Source: Tubiluchus corallicola (lineage: Eukaryota; Priapulida; Priapulimorpha; Priapulimorphida; Tubiluchidae). From it: a stretch of 64,000 nucleotides of DNA. Positions 14,491 to 28,290 of this stretch are shown one piece after another. The DNA lies in assembly GCA_030141605.1 (NCBI GenBank), contig JAQGDQ010000050.1, forward strand, positions 447,971-511,970, given 5' to 3'. The number at the start of each line of letters is the position of its first letter. The first letter of the stretch is position 1. The notes beneath the pieces were generated by a model that saw only the letters and a list, made by a program, of their open reading frames with translations, was not told the DNA's origin and did no database searches. Made by a program: the position numbers and the translations under genes.

Positions 14491-14993
14491 TTAGAAATGA
14501 CGATAGCTTGTCACGCTTTTATCTCGTTCGATATTAAAGAACGCATGGCTATTCTTGAACGGAATTGCTCGTCTGCCTATTCTTGATTTGCAAAGAGTAG
14601 CCGCAGCAGAAAATATTACAGACATTGGATTGCCCATTGTGTCAGTGCTCTCATTAAATTCTGCTGAAGAGCTCCATTGCAAATACATGTAGTACAAATC
14701 ACTCCAAGAGAATTGTAGGAGTTGGCAGAACTAGGCGTTGGTCCATTGCCCGTCGTGGCTTCACGCCAGATTTCCTTATGGTGGTCTCGCTTAGCCTTTG
14801 CTTGGCCGAGCTAGCCTGCAAGGCAGCCAATGCTTTTGATTCTGGAACTGCCTTCTCTAACGTTTCCTCTGATGCAAGGGAGCAGAAGTCTTGAATTTTC
14901 TTCTCCTCTTCCAAGATTGATGAGCCTCGTCTGCAGAAGTAACTGATTTCGATGCGCCAGTAACCCGCGCGCCTGTCAGTAGAAGCGGCTCTG
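14491..14993 (-). pseudogene. Possible C-terminal (GoLoco-like) region of the LGN-like gene, frame-broken or mis-spliced
   Basis: An acceptor 'cctatttgcag' precedes 14993, and a second AG three bases on makes a NAGNAG site. The frame that fits direct joining to the 39388 donor runs to TGA at 14700. It is rich in Ala, Glu, Lys and Ser and contains 'KPRRAMDQRLVLP', similar to the RRxxDQR end of GoLoco motifs. The frame that fits the 17380 donor instead reads 'AEPLLLTGARVTG' and stops at 14859-14857. A third frame (14697-14491) contains 'KSRIGRRAIPF', a weaker GoLoco resemblance. The family's C-terminus normally holds several GoLoco motifs that bind Galpha-i-GDP. The frame conflict means true exon borders, decay or base errors are unresolved. 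Confidence 0.3.
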
Positions 14994-17379
14994 CTGCAAA
15001 TAGGCCATAAGTTGGAAATACAGTCAAAAGAGGGTTTTAAAGGCAATGAAAGCTGACTGCATTATCACCCTCGTTTATGACAGCATTTGGAGGCCATTGT
15101 AGTATCTAGATATAAGCTTTAAAGGTCAAGGTTTTGGGGTAGTGTCCAATTTTATCCGCAAACAAGATGGTTGTCACTAGCTTATAATAGGAACGTCTGA
15201 GATTAGTTGATATTGCAAATGCCATAGGCTCTAAAAAGGTATCAGCTATGTCAGCATTCCGTACTATTATTGGTTGCTGCTCAACATTTATAGAAAGAGG
15301 AAAAAAAGATGGTTTGGCCCACATAGCAAGCATTTGAGAATGTAACAAAAGCATTTGCATCTCGAAGGGCTAGAACTGAGCGACTGAATGAGCTTCTGTC
15401 TGTGCTGGAAACACTCTTCATAAATAAAGCTTAAAAATCGTCTCGAAATTTTGTATCACCTACGAGCTGTCTTATTGCGCACAGAGCTTTTGTTAGCAGC
15501 AACGCTGTTAAACATAAAAATTCAAACTCCCACGATGGCCATTAGGCGTAGTCATTTTAACGGTAAATCAATTGAAACAAGTTTATCAATAACAATTTGA
15601 AAGTTGTAAAGTTTGAAAAAATAATCAGAGTATTCGTAATGCTTCACTGACTAAGCAAATTACTTTATTTTGTCAATACGGGAAGGTAAGTGAATGACAT
15701 TTTAACATTTGGCGCGAACTTTTTAAATTACTAAGAATTTTCTTTTCTAGTTAGATAACTCTTTTAAGCTGGTAAGCATAATGCTAAGTAATATAACATT
15801 GTGTGGATTTTTTTTCTGTCATACTTTAAAATTGCCATTTCTTCCCTTTAAAACGTTTTTTTGTGTGACAAGGTTAGCACGTTTGATGTTACTTGACAAA
15901 GTGCATAACGTGTTCAAGGAAAGGAAAGGTCAAAGTGTAGGCAGCTCCTCCATCATCTGTCGCTCTATTGGAGCACACCAGACATGTGATATACCGTATA
16001 TTAGACAAAATATTGTTGGGGCCAGACATTGGTCACTGCCCCAGCTTTACCATCACAATTTGACTAAGGCTGCAGCAACCCATTGAAGTAATATGGTAAC
16101 CGCACTGGATATTAAGCCCTGAAGCATGTGAACAACTATTAAATGTTGCCGATAGCCAACCAATGGGTGCGGTGGCAGATGCAAATGTGTCCAAGCAACT
16201 CTTGTTTGCACAGTTCTGGGTAAATGTGACGGTGAATTGACAGATTGTTTTAGAGGTAACTTTGTATACCAGAATATATCAGAATGTGTGATGTGCTACA
16301 ATTCAATTTATCCAATTAAGGATCAATACAATGTCCTAAATACCCTAAATATTTGACGTTTAAAATCTATAATTGTCTGCATACTAAACTCGGCGTCCTA
16401 TCTCCATTAGAATATGCAATATACACGTAACTAGTATGTTTCACAAGCGGCTGCGGTCATCTTGGCAGCCTAAGTGAGATGATATCACAGGTGTTTTTAA
16501 GCATCAGGTGTGGATTCCTTCGCCTTGAAAATCTACATTTAGATGCCAAAACATCATTTTATCTGCTTTAATGACTAAGGTATGACCTTTGTATGCTAGC
16601 GTGGAGGTCAACCACTTTGATGTCATCTTGAAACTGGCGGCCATATTGGAGATTTTAGATTGGCCCCATATCCCAAACTAATCACTCTGATGGGTTCTAG
16701 CATTGTGCAATGTTTCACAACTTCTAGGCGAATTGAGCAATTTTTCACCATTTTGCTGTATGTCGGGAACCCAGCGACCAGTTCTTTGTTTTTGAACTGT
16801 TTCAGTCTCTTTGCATCCTTTTTGGAGTCTAGTAGCAGCTTTTAGATTTAACGTGATCGATGCGAAAAAACAATTACTTTTCGTCTTTATACTACGTCTA
16901 GGCGAAACTGCTAAAATAATTGCATGATCTGCAAATGGTTTTGTATGGCGGCCATGTTGAAAACGGAGGCCATTTTTATTATCATATTTTTAATCTATAC
17001 CTTGGAATAGATGTCATAATAATCTCTTAATATTAATTTTCTAGGAAAAGCTTTCGATTTACATGGTAATCTGGCGTCCGTTTTTTTGCTTTTCTGACCA
17101 ATTTCCACAAATTTTTCAAGCTGGCAGTCCTTTTTTAAGGATTTAACACAATCAAATTGGTACGCTTGCCTTGCCTACTTTTAGAAAAAAACGCCACTAG
17201 GACTTTATAGAGGCACCTTCTCAGGATTCTCTTCTAGTATAATACCTTTGTTCTGTGACGTTTTGTAGTAAGTCATTGTGATGGCGAAATTAAGGATTAA
17301 AAACAGGCAAACAGACAAGGGCAACGAAAGAGATCGAGGTTGCAGACATAATTAATGATACTTGAAACACTCAACTCAC
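14994..17379. other. No firm gene; possible terminal intron
   Basis: Minus-strand open stretches at 15360-15106 and a plus-strand one at 15781-16086 have no recognisable domain. 'ggcggccat' occurs at about 16636 and 16948 in similar 'ggcggccatrttg' contexts, suggesting a degraded dispersed repeat. Nothing else is supportable. Confidence 0.3.
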
Positions 17380-17447
17380 CTATGATAGGCTCCTTTGTTC
17401 GTGTAGCATTTTGGTTAGCTGGATGTTCAGTTGTTGTATCCACATTA
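17380..17447 (-). CDS. GPSM2: Candidate short linker exon of the LGN-like gene
   Basis: 68 bases bounded by acceptor 'tgcttttctag' and a near-consensus donor 'atag|gtgagt'. Its first base completes the split codon left by the donor at 39388 (AG + T, Ser). It then encodes 22 residues, 'NVDTTTEHPANQNATRTKEP..', polar and domain-free, and ends in phase 1. That is what one expects of the unstructured linker between TPR and GoLoco regions, but low-complexity linkers are weakly diagnostic and the implied upstream intron is 21.9 kb. A chance exon is possible. Confidence 0.4.
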
Positions 17448-20325
17448 CTAGAAAAGCAAAAACAAATGTCGAATCACTATAATGATACTATTACAAAAAG
17501 TAAATTGATTCAATCGAAAAAAGTTTGATCTAAAACTTAAGAGTTAAGAATGGTGAAGTTATAAGGAGAAGGCGAAAAACCACTAAACTCAACCACCGCA
17601 AAAATGTACTTTTTACTTTGGGAATACTAAAACACACATGAGAGACTCTGACGTTAAAAGTGGGATGTTTTCTGCTAATGAGGTACATCACATATAAGCA
17701 GGCACTGTCGCGCATCTAAGAATGTTTGGCTGAGGGAGTGCAACAAAACAAAATTAAAGAGATAAACTTTCGCGATGATTAAGTTTTTAATACACATCAT
17801 TCTTAAAATGATATTTTGTTTTTCAACATTTTGTATCTTACATTGCTTTAAACTAAGCTCTTAAATTGGGTACTGTTTTTCTTTAAGTGTAAGCCATTCT
17901 AGAAGGGCTGTACTTTCCCTTTCAATATTTTAGATCTGAGATAATTTGGGCTGGTCTAAAGTTGGTGCTATTTTCCTTTAATTTTAGGCAGTGTCCAAAA
18001 GCCGTTCAGTCCTTGACTATGTGAAAACACGGTCAATATTACTAATTTTATTAGTGTAAAAATTGAATGAAACTCGTTGCATCCACAAGCCAGAAGTAGA
18101 GGGAATCTTAACATGAGTAGAATACAGAGTCTAAAACACGAGATCTGCTCCAATAAGAGGGAAAGGATAACAAGAAAAATTACGTGTACATGCATCCTCT
18201 GGGCTGCAATTCCATTAAGAATCTTCGTGACGAGAAACGATGATTCCTAGGTTTGTTTTCAACAAAAGAATTTTGCGTCATAAATCTGTTTGGGAAATTT
18301 ATTATGGGCTTCATTTCAATGGTTGATACTCTCGTCAATTCTCGCCTCAGTAGAGAAAAGAACGTTGTCTAGGCAACGGGCGAAGAGGCAACGGTCAAGA
18401 TTGAAGCAAAAATTCCTTGACGTGATGATATGGCTACGCAAACCCCCAAAGACTGCATTTAGCGTCATTCTAGAACAATAAAACCGCACATACATGCAGC
18501 AATGAAAAAAGTAAGAAAATGTCCTTAGTTGCGCTTCCTAGGACAAACAGGAGACTTCTTTCTTGTTTAGCGAATAACACATTTCAGCATAAAATTTTAA
18601 GATTTAATCTCTCTCTTAACAGATAGACGATTTTATGTTTCATTCATGCAACAGCGGTCGTCTTTCAAATGTGCAAGCAAAGTTGCAACGCCTCCACCGT
18701 GTTGTCTTGTTCCATTAATTGGGCGCACGTAATAACGACGGTACTTAATACTATCGTAATAATAGTAAGCTCTTAATAACAACATGATGTCGTTTTGGTT
18801 GTCTATGATGACGAGTAACAGTAACAGTAAGCCTGCCTCTCGCAAAGTGCTGAAGGTAACTAGATGCGCGGTTTCACTATGAAATAAACTTTCTTACTGT
18901 ATGGGATTTTGAGAAAAAATTGGAAATTTTCTGAAGTTTTCTGATTTTCTGACAGCAATTACTTGCGTCACTTTTCTTGCGTGCTCACTATGAAATGGGC
19001 CTAAAAAAATTTAGAAATTTCTGAAAATTATTGTCTGCAAAGTGAATTCTTCTACACGTAACAGATTTTAAATTGTCAATATTTTTTCCAACATCTAGTG
19101 ATGGTAAATTATGTATTTGACTTCCACGGCTAGGATGCTTCATCATGACCCTTGATGACCCTTGCATAAGAGAAAAATGGCAGCATTTTGGGCCTGGTCT
19201 TCTCATTGGCGATTTGTTGCTTTCGAGATCACCGGAGAAAGAGCAAGAGAAAAATCCTCATTGGTAGACCTTTAGCTATTTCTTTTACCTAATAGTAGGA
19301 CTATTATAGTGGGTGTAACAAATCTGCATTTTATAATTCTGTCTTGCTTCCTTGCTGAGATTTTTTATATTGAAAAAAGGCTTAGGTCACAACAAAGTAT
19401 CATCATCGGTATAAGGATCAAATTATCGCTGTTTGTACATTGACTTCCTGCAGGAAGAAAGCTTCAGAAACTTATGACAGATTAAATACAAAACATAGCC
19501 CGTATGTTTGAGTAACGATAGCCTATAGGTCTACTATAGTTCTCATTGTCGTCATCGCCACCGTCGCCTCGTCTGCAATTATACAGGTTGCTTACTTTTA
19601 AAACGAGAATTAGACAAAATTATTTCAGTTTTTCTATAATGTCACTTCATATTTTAAGCATACGTATATTTACCCTATTTTCTAATGTTTTAAGATTTCA
19701 AGATTTAATTTAGTTCTAGGCAGCTTTTAAACATTTAAAGATTTATGCGCATATGTAACACCTTAAGACTGTAACTCAATCAAAATTGCATGTTTTAAAG
19801 CTGTCTAACTGATTGGGCCCAAAATGGCAATGCGACCGCATGAGTTAAAGGTCACATCAAGAGGAAATAGAAAAGAACGAAAGAATGGAGATGGATGAAA
19901 AGGAGGAAAGTGGAAATAAGACACTAAAGAAGCCTTGTCGATGTAAAAGCCGATGCTACGCCGACAACGATGACGACCATGGCAATGATGATAATGACAA
20001 TACAATAATTATGATGATTATTTTCATGTCTGTTGTCGTCATTATCACCATATTACTAATATGCTACCAGAAGTCTTAGTCTTCAAGGGAAAAAAATCTC
20101 TGAAGATTTTCTTCACTTTCATCCTAGGCAATTCCTTTCATAACTCAACAAGGCAATAGTATTCGAGTGAATTCTGGATTAAGAAATCAAAACAACCGTT
20201 TCTCTCTCAATATACGCTTCCGATACTCAACTGATTATACGCAGCGTGTATGGATCGAATGCAATAAGAACAGATTTAACAGCAAGAGTATCGAAAGTAT
20301 AATACCATATCGTGGAGTTACAAGG

Positions 20326-20550
20326 TGATCACCCTTTCGCCAGTTTGCATTTCGTCAATGTTACACATCGATAGTAAATCACATCCATTCGCCAGTGCTA
20401 TCACTTCAACTGCATCACTTCAACTTCACTTCAACTGCAAGTGTATCATTTAGCTAGTGGATATTAGAAATAGTACAGAACATACATTTACAGTGCTACA
20501 CTGATGAAATGAGACACGAAGAAAAGATAGACTGGCGAAATTGTTGATCA
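20326..20550. mobile_element. Foldback element with TGATCA..TTTCGCCAGT ends ('TGGCGAA' family)
   Basis: The left end 'tgatcaccctttcgccagt' (about 20327-20345) is matched by the reverse complement of the right end (20531-20550, 'tgatcaacaatttcgccagt'). An internal 'cattcgccagtg' lies at 20386. The right end shares 22 identical bases, from gaaaagatag to gcgaaatt, with the array at 57253-57274. Small, no ORF. It is probably a non-autonomous repeat of the same family as the block at 56.84-57.33 kb. Confidence 0.55.
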
Positions 20551-20825
20551 GAAACAGGAACAAGAGATCAGAAAATATTATGGTGACGCAATATTAGTAA
20601 AATAGTTACAGCAATAAATAATGAATAAAATTTTGAGCAAGTGTATCAACTCAATTACCTCTGCTAATATAACAAAATTCAGGAGAAGAAAGGAAAAGAT
20701 GGATATGTTTTTCCCCGCACAGTTTTATATTATCTTGTTTTATCATTTCCACTTGACTGCATACGAAACTGTGCGTGAAATGTGGATAAAGGCTTCATAT
20801 TTTTATCTTATACAACGAACAACTA

Positions 20826-20860
20826 CACCACGATGATGATGATGATGATGATGAGAATGA
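20826..20860. repeat. (GAT)n microsatellite
   Basis: Short trinucleotide array merging into 'gagaatgagaat'. Confidence 0.85.
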
Positions 20861-22067
20861 GAATGATAATATATGCTGTCAAAAACTTGTTGTTGCTTAC
20901 CACAATACATATCTCTGGTGTTATAAAACCATTTCCAGAATCTAAGTAGAAAAAGTAGCAAAAGAGGGAATGCCAGGAAGAGTGTTAGTATGTTAGTATT
21001 CCTTTTGAAAGCTAGTTCACACAGTAGATCACACAGAGGTATATTTAAGGCACGCCAAATCCGAGGCGTGAGAAATAAGTATTTACAACACATACAAAGG
21101 AGACATTATAGCACTACAGACATCAATGAACAGCACTATTGTTGCACTACGCTAAAATTATATTTGAACTAACAGAAGATAGCGAAGTTGAAGATTCGAA
21201 ACAAAGTTGACCGCAAACCGTTTATATTGTCATTTGTAAAATTATATCTAAAGCAAACCGCTTGCATTAGCATTGTTAGTTAAAATTTAATTAAATTTTA
21301 AACAATTTTATTGAAGTGATTTCCCCAAAAAAGATAAGCGGTCCGTAAACAACAACAATCAATCAATTATGGCAAGCCAGAAAACGTCGACGCTGTTTAC
21401 TCAGACATCGCAAATTTCTCCAGCTTCGTGCAGATTTCCGTCAATCGGAAAGAACATATCCGGCTTTTAAATAAAAGTGTATTAAGTTAGCAGTTGCCTT
21501 AGGCTTTTCGGTCCTCCGTAGAATTTTAACAGAGTAAATGTCAAACAAATAAACCCAAAACATCTTCTTTATATTACGATCACATGAGAATTTTATATTG
21601 CGGTACAAATATCAATACAATTATTCGTGTTTCTAAGGCTCGGGCATGTAACCTTATGTATGGTTACTTGATTCAAGTTAAAAATGTTCAAATCAACGTT
21701 TGAAATTTTCAAGGTCTACTATCATTTGCGATACAAAATACAAAATTTAATATTTTGTTTTTTGTATATAATTGTCTCTACTAATTGTTATGTTCCTTTA
21801 CTAGATGTAAATGCTCGTTAGGCGTATCATTTATTATTTATTAACTTTGTTTATTGATAAAGTACAATAAAAGCCCCGTACTTGCAGGTGAAACGTGCAC
21901 AATTAAAATGTAAAAACTATTTAAAATGACAGAATTTAACATCAAAGAGATAATTGGGAAGTTAAACAGTACAATAAAATAAAACACAAATTTAAGACAC
22001 TTAAAAAATTGAACATAAAGGATGCAGATGACAGATAATCAAAGTCCACTGTGATAGTTTACAGAGT

Positions 22068-22072
<5 letters not shown>

Positions 22073-22107
<35 letters not shown>
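22073..22107. repeat. (TA)n microsatellite
   Basis: Seventeen or so TA units. Self-complementary. Confidence 0.9.
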
Positions 22108-22115
<8 letters not shown>

Positions 22116-22920
22116 TTTTCCTATAATAGCATTTATATAGATACAACTTTAGGCTCATTTAGTAGAGATTACAGAATGCTATGAGGAATTCAATACGAAA
22201 GAGTTTTATGAATGCACTAAGTTCGGGTCTCTGCTAGTATAGATCTTACTAATATCTTGTATTAGTCTGTATTGTATTCGTATTAAGCCTAAGTATGAAA
22301 CTGCTTAAAAGAAACGTGTTTTGATTTTCTGCGTTTAGACAGCTTTATGCTTGAGCTTCAAAAAAAAATTTACGCGAAAGCGATATTTTAAATGTTAATT
22401 GTGAAAGCTGCATTAACTTTCGAGCAATTTTGATCCTAGGTGACCTTAGATCAACCTTGTTAAGGTCCTGAGCTAATAATATTAGTTACACTACTTTCAT
22501 CTCTAAAAAGTTAATAACTACAAATAGAGGTAACAAGCTGAATTAAATGATTTAAGGTGTTGTTGTAACAAGATTATTAGTTTTCATTTCGGCAAAGATT
22601 TCGACCAAACAACATTCATATTTAATTATATTAAGAAACGTTGACAAGACAAAGAAGCCAGAAGTTTACAAGAGAAATGACAGAGTAATTCACAGACGAT
22701 TTTTTCATCGAAAAAAGATGATTTAGCGGACACTGAAATGTCGCGAGTTGCGCAAGAGATTCTATAATGGATAAAACAAAGTATAATATATTACAGCGAA
22801 ACATCGTAAAATGGTTTCTCTATGAAAATGAACAATATAAACAAGAAGCTGGCCGTTATTTAGGAAGCACAATAGCGTCGGAATTTGTATACTAGCATGC
22901 ATCCTCAAGCTCTCTCTTTT

Positions 22921-23119
<199 letters not shown>

Positions 23120-23455
23120 TCTTTCTTTCCCCTCCTTTATACAGACGCAATTAAAACGTGCGCTATGTGATCATATTTGCCCATTTTATGCTCTTTACTA
23201 CGCTTCAATGCTTGCTTTTAATGCAACAACAAAAACAAATGTAAATTTTATATATAGCTCTCGAGAGGGTACTAGACTGATAAAAGCCCTTTTTCGAAAA
23301 CTTTTAATGCAGCCTGGAAAGTAGCAAATCATGCCAAATGATAATAATTATGAATTTCAGGAGGTCACGGAGGTATAGTATGTCACTTTTAATTCCTGTG
23401 GTACAAATTCTTAATACGTGTATGTAACATTCATTTTAGTCACTGAGAAAATAAT

Positions 23456-23535
23456 AATGGTGATAATGATGATGATAACAACGATGATGATGATGTAGTG
23501 ATGTGTGTGGTGACGATGATGATGATGACAACAAC
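23456..23535. repeat. Degenerate (GAT)n microsatellite
   Basis: GAT array interrupted by 'acaacga' and 'gtagtgatgtgtg'. Confidence 0.85.
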
Positions 23536-23884
23536 CGCGACGCCTTGCCAATGCTGGGAATATCTTTGTATAATATAATGGATAAGCTCTATTTTAAACA
23601 GTGCTGTTATTGTTTGTGGCGGTATAAACTCTGATGTGTTATCAGAGTCACTGTTAAAAAACAGGCGAAAGATGTTACCTGATGATTTCAAGCTGTAAAT
23701 TTTTAGGTAAGGTATTTTTAATATGTATTTTAGAGTTTTAGTTGCTAATTTTAATCTGTTTTATGAATAACTTTCATGTGCATTGTAAATAAATGTATTG
23801 TGGTAATATATGTACTAAATTAAATAAAATGTAAATCTAAATCTAACATTAGCACGAGTTTTTTAAGCTTCAGGAAAAACCGCT

Positions 23885-23962
23885 GTTACTGCTGCTGATT
23901 TGCCGCTGTTGCTGTTGCTGCTGCTACTGTTGTCGTTGCTGCTGCCATTGCTGTTGTTGTTG
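23885..23962. repeat. Degenerate (TGC/TGT)n array
   Basis: Imperfect trinucleotide tract 'ctgctgttgctgc..'. Not part of a longer reading frame. Confidence 0.8.
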
Positions 23963-25212
23963 TATGTAGCCAATGCCGTAGTTGCTTATGCTTATTGTCA
24001 CTAAGTTAATCTAGCATGTGCAATCGATTTCTTCTATGTTATAACGGAGATATGAAACTTTAGCAGCAACCTCTTTCGCTTGCCACTAGCGACGTGACAA
24101 GAAGTCTAATATACGCTGATGTGACCTAATTCAAACTGTCCGCAATTGTCGCAGTGTGAACTAGAAATAAGCCCAACTGATACGAATGTTTAATGACAAC
24201 TGCAATCATAGGGCGGACTGATGGAATCCAAACGAGGAGATGGACGAGGAAGCCAAGCGGTAATGAGGCTGATGAGCAAGCGAGGTTGTTGATGTCATGG
24301 CTAACGCTATTGACAGTGGAGAAGCTGATAAATCTTTCACAAGCCCAATCAATCTTAACGAGACAGGTCACTCGAGTAATAAACGCAGTTGCATGAAGAC
24401 AATTAAACTTGGAGTAGATTGAAAGTCACCACGGATGGTTTATAGGTTGATCTAAGATCGAAAATGTCATTTTTATTTGGTATAACATCCTGTTTGAATG
24501 CGTACTGCGTTATACTCTTGTCTTTTTGTTTGTTAGTTTGTAGTCTTGTTTTTGGTACGAATCGAGTCGATGTACTCTTAATTCTTACAAAAATTACTCC
24601 GGAAATCGAATGAACTTAACATATAATCCACTCGGGGAAGCATGTGTTATGATAAAGCACATTAACTTTTATTGCTAGCACAGATCTTTGCACTGAAATT
24701 TAGTGACGTAGATGCAACAGTTCTTGACCTACGCTGTGCGTGCATACGGTCCTTCCCTCGTTTAAATCAAATATGCTCGGCCATTATGATTCGAGCTCAT
24801 TGGAAATCGTGTACGCTCTTAAAGAGCTAATTCTGATAAGGAAATTATTATTGGCTTCGTATACTGGTCTCAATAACTGACCATTATATTGATGATGCTA
24901 ATCAGAAAAACAGGTCAATGTTCTGGCAGTCAATTGAACTAATTATTGCTGAGTATAGGATATTGCTTGAAGCATTAAGCTACGTAGTCCTATAATGAAC
25001 GTTTGGTTAGCCTTCCAGTTCCTTAAATCACGTTAATGTAATTAGATGGATTTGTAAAACACAACTTGGTTTGCTTTTATATTTTGATTACAGGAAGTAA
25101 AAGCCTGAAAATTAAATTAACTGAAACTGGGAAATTTGAAAACTGAGACAGTTTTTATAGATATCTTGAATAAGGTTGGATAACAGAAAAAAGAAAAACA
25201 GGGAAAAGAAGA

Positions 25213-25363
<151 letters not shown>

Positions 25364-25669
25364 GTTCCCACGATCCTCATACCAGAGTTAGAACCAGGTT
25401 CACTAAAAGGAGTCAACCACTTCAGATAAATGACACTTTTTATCCAGGTCAGCAGGTAACAACGAATTCACTAACTTAGTGACATCTTTGTGAAACTAAG
25501 CTCAGGTCTAACCTGTTTTTCATTAATCATTCACAAATCATTTGGAACTTTTAAAAATAACTGCTGATTTTCATTCATTAATCAGAAGTCATACATATCA
25601 TTACACTAATTATAGGCCTATACGTTTGACTACATGCATAGGCAGTTAGTTAAAACATGAAGCTAACAC

Positions 25670-25710
25670 ATATGATGATAGTGATGATAATGATGATGAT
25701 GATGATGATA
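25670..25710. repeat. (GAT)n microsatellite
   Basis: Short interrupted GAT array. Confidence 0.8.
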
Positions 25711-27786
25711 TTGCTGCGCTAAGATACTGATTATGACGAATAATCAAATTCACTATAATTTAGAAAAAAATTAGTTGGCAAAATTTTACGTCCATGAGAT
25801 CTGCAAGTGTGACTGCTGAGGGTTTCCCATTCTAAATGGCTTAATGTACTCTCATGAATGAGTTAAAGATCAAGCGGCAAAGGTAAAGGAAGAGTAACAG
25901 GCCAAACGCCATAGTAGCAAAAAACTATATGCATTACTATATTAAACACTCAATTTAGCGGGCAAAACTGTGTCACTAGCAAAGCTTCGTTTACTAATAC
26001 AACTTACCTGCACAAAAAGCCACAAAACCAACTTGACATTTTGCACCAAATCCTTATTGCGTCAGTGCAACTGATGGAAACAATCTTCTTTAAGCAAGCT
26101 TTACTCCATTCCAGTTAAAGCTTGTTCTGTTAAGCTACAATTTCATAAACACGCGGTTTCAAAGCCTGATAAACCACAATCTGTTTTTCTAAGACTAGGT
26201 TGTTCACGGAAAAGCGTAAAAGCTATGTATGGCATATTCCCATGCATAATCCACAGCTGTTGTTCACAAGATAGAATAGTAAGAGAGCACTGTAGATCCT
26301 TTCATTTCCTCATTCGTCTATGATTTCAAAATTGTGGCTAGTTAGAAATGTTAAAAATAAATGCTTCAAGCAATCAGTTACAGCAATAATCCAATAAGAG
26401 CACGAAAGCAGTACTAAATAAGAAAGCCTGAAAATGTCTTACACCTCAACAAGGACTCGCACACAAGCCTTCTGTAAAAATCATTTGAAATCATCGGAAG
26501 CTTAGTTGCAACTCAACTCAACATGCGTTAAGTACTATAACACAGAATCACGGGAGTGGTTTATCACTTAATTTTCCAAAATAAATAAATACAGAATGAT
26601 AATCATCTTTCCATCTAAAGGCTGTAATTTGAAATAGACCGGTTCAAATTTCTAAACATCTTTTCCACGAATGACGCATCTTAAGCAGTTGGCTGATCAA
26701 AATTTTTGTTACCAGAAAAACTAATTTAATAATTAAAGTTCTTTAGTGCAGATGATATTTTTACATTGAGATTACGCATTGACAATAACGGCTGTATAGT
26801 TTGCACATTAAAGAGGTAATTTAAATTGATGTCAGAAATCTTCAGGAAGTCATGGAAAAACAGTTTTTATATAAGGAAAACGATTCCAGTATTGCTAATG
26901 ATATGCGATGTTAAGCAATTTATCACTTATCCAAATTATATCTTATGCGTTAACTTCATCACAGCCGGGAGACATCTATTCCATAACAGTTCATCCCCGT
27001 CATAACGCAACAGTAGTTTAATATTACTAATAATAAAACTAGACGTCCTAAATAAACTGAGCTACAGCTTTTGACAACTTCACATGTAAAAATGTAAAAT
27101 CACCTGTGACTTATATTTTTTAGTTGTTATAAGTCACACAATTGGATTTCACGATTTTCAATAATGCTTTTTTCCTGTGGTGGCTCTTACTAGTACACTC
27201 ACACACACTAAGTTTCTGCACATGTCCAACACTCGCGGTTGCGAATCTATTTACTAACGTTCCCTTACAGCGCAGATTCGAACAAATCTTTTAAACCTGA
27301 TCATGAAAGAAACACAACAAGAATAATTCCTTGTCGAGTCGCTCTGGTACCTGCAACGACTTTGAATCACAGACTTGCTCGCTGCTGCGGAATTTCATTA
27401 CGACTGGCTCAATAAACGACAACTCTAAATTATCGGCGAATAACGGCCGGTCACGTGTACAGCCGTCGACGAAAACCTTGCACACACTGTTACTCTTGCT
27501 ACACTACAGAACTGAAAGGAAAAATAGCCAACTTCACTTTTTCTGCAATATTGTATTATAACAGAAGTACAACAATCTCTAATAGCTGTTTTGCTATACA
27601 ATTATTACGAAAGTTTTAGCTACTAATATTAACGCAGTAGGTTTAGCAGATAGTATTGAGTTGCAGCAGAAGACTAGTAAACTTTGACAACTTTTGTATT
27701 GTACTACTATGACAGATTTCTTTATGTACTATATTTCTGAAACCAACCAGGTTTGGTGAAATAAACCTGTGAAACTTTAAAAATTA

Positions 27787-28290
27787 CTCGTGCACCATTC
27801 GAGTGTGGCTTCACGATGCGCTTAGTGCACAACTCGAGTATGTGGTTTCACAAAATGCCTCGTGTACCACTAGAGTGTGGCTCATACAGTGTGTTGTGCA
27901 CTACAAGAGTGTGGCTTCACAAAATGCCCCATTCACAATGTCGTTTCATCAAATGCCTCGTGCAACACTCGTATGTGGTTTCACCAAATATCACATGCAA
28001 CACTCGAGTGTGGTTTCAGCAGATGTCACATGCAACACTCGAGTGTGGTTTCAGCAGATGTCACATGCAACACTCGAGTGTGGTTTCACCAAATATCTCC
28101 CAAACAACTCGAGTATGATTTCACCAAATATCTCCAGCACAAACCGAGCGTGGTTTCACCGAATGTGTCATGCACAACGCGCGTATGACTTTACATAATG
28201 TCTCGTGTATAACTCCAGTGTGTCTTCACAAAATACTTCGTGCATGACACCAGTGAGGTTTCAGAAAAGTGCCTCGTGCACAATTCGAAC
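27787..28290. repeat. 35-bp minisatellite, about 14 copies
   Basis: The unit is about 'caacactcgagtgtggtttc' plus 15 variable bases ('accaaatgcctcgtg' or 'agcagatgtcacatg'). Two central copies (28023-28057 and 28058-28092) are nearly identical, and copies diverge towards both ends, as expected for unequal exchange acting mainly in the middle. Since 35 is not a multiple of three, frames permute every copy. The three overlapping ORFs of 100-131 residues are by-products. Confidence 0.9.

Noticed and set aside
27291-27561. Open frames on both strands in a CpG-richer stretch
   Set aside because: No domain, no splice borders or start context I can defend; might be a regulatory or old exonic segment.
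27803-28198. Three overlapping plus-strand ORFs of 100-131 residues
   Set aside because: By-products of the 35-bp minisatellite, which cycles all three frames.
27787-28290. CRISPR-like regular repeats
   Set aside because: Units are contiguous with no unique spacers; eukaryotic minisatellite.
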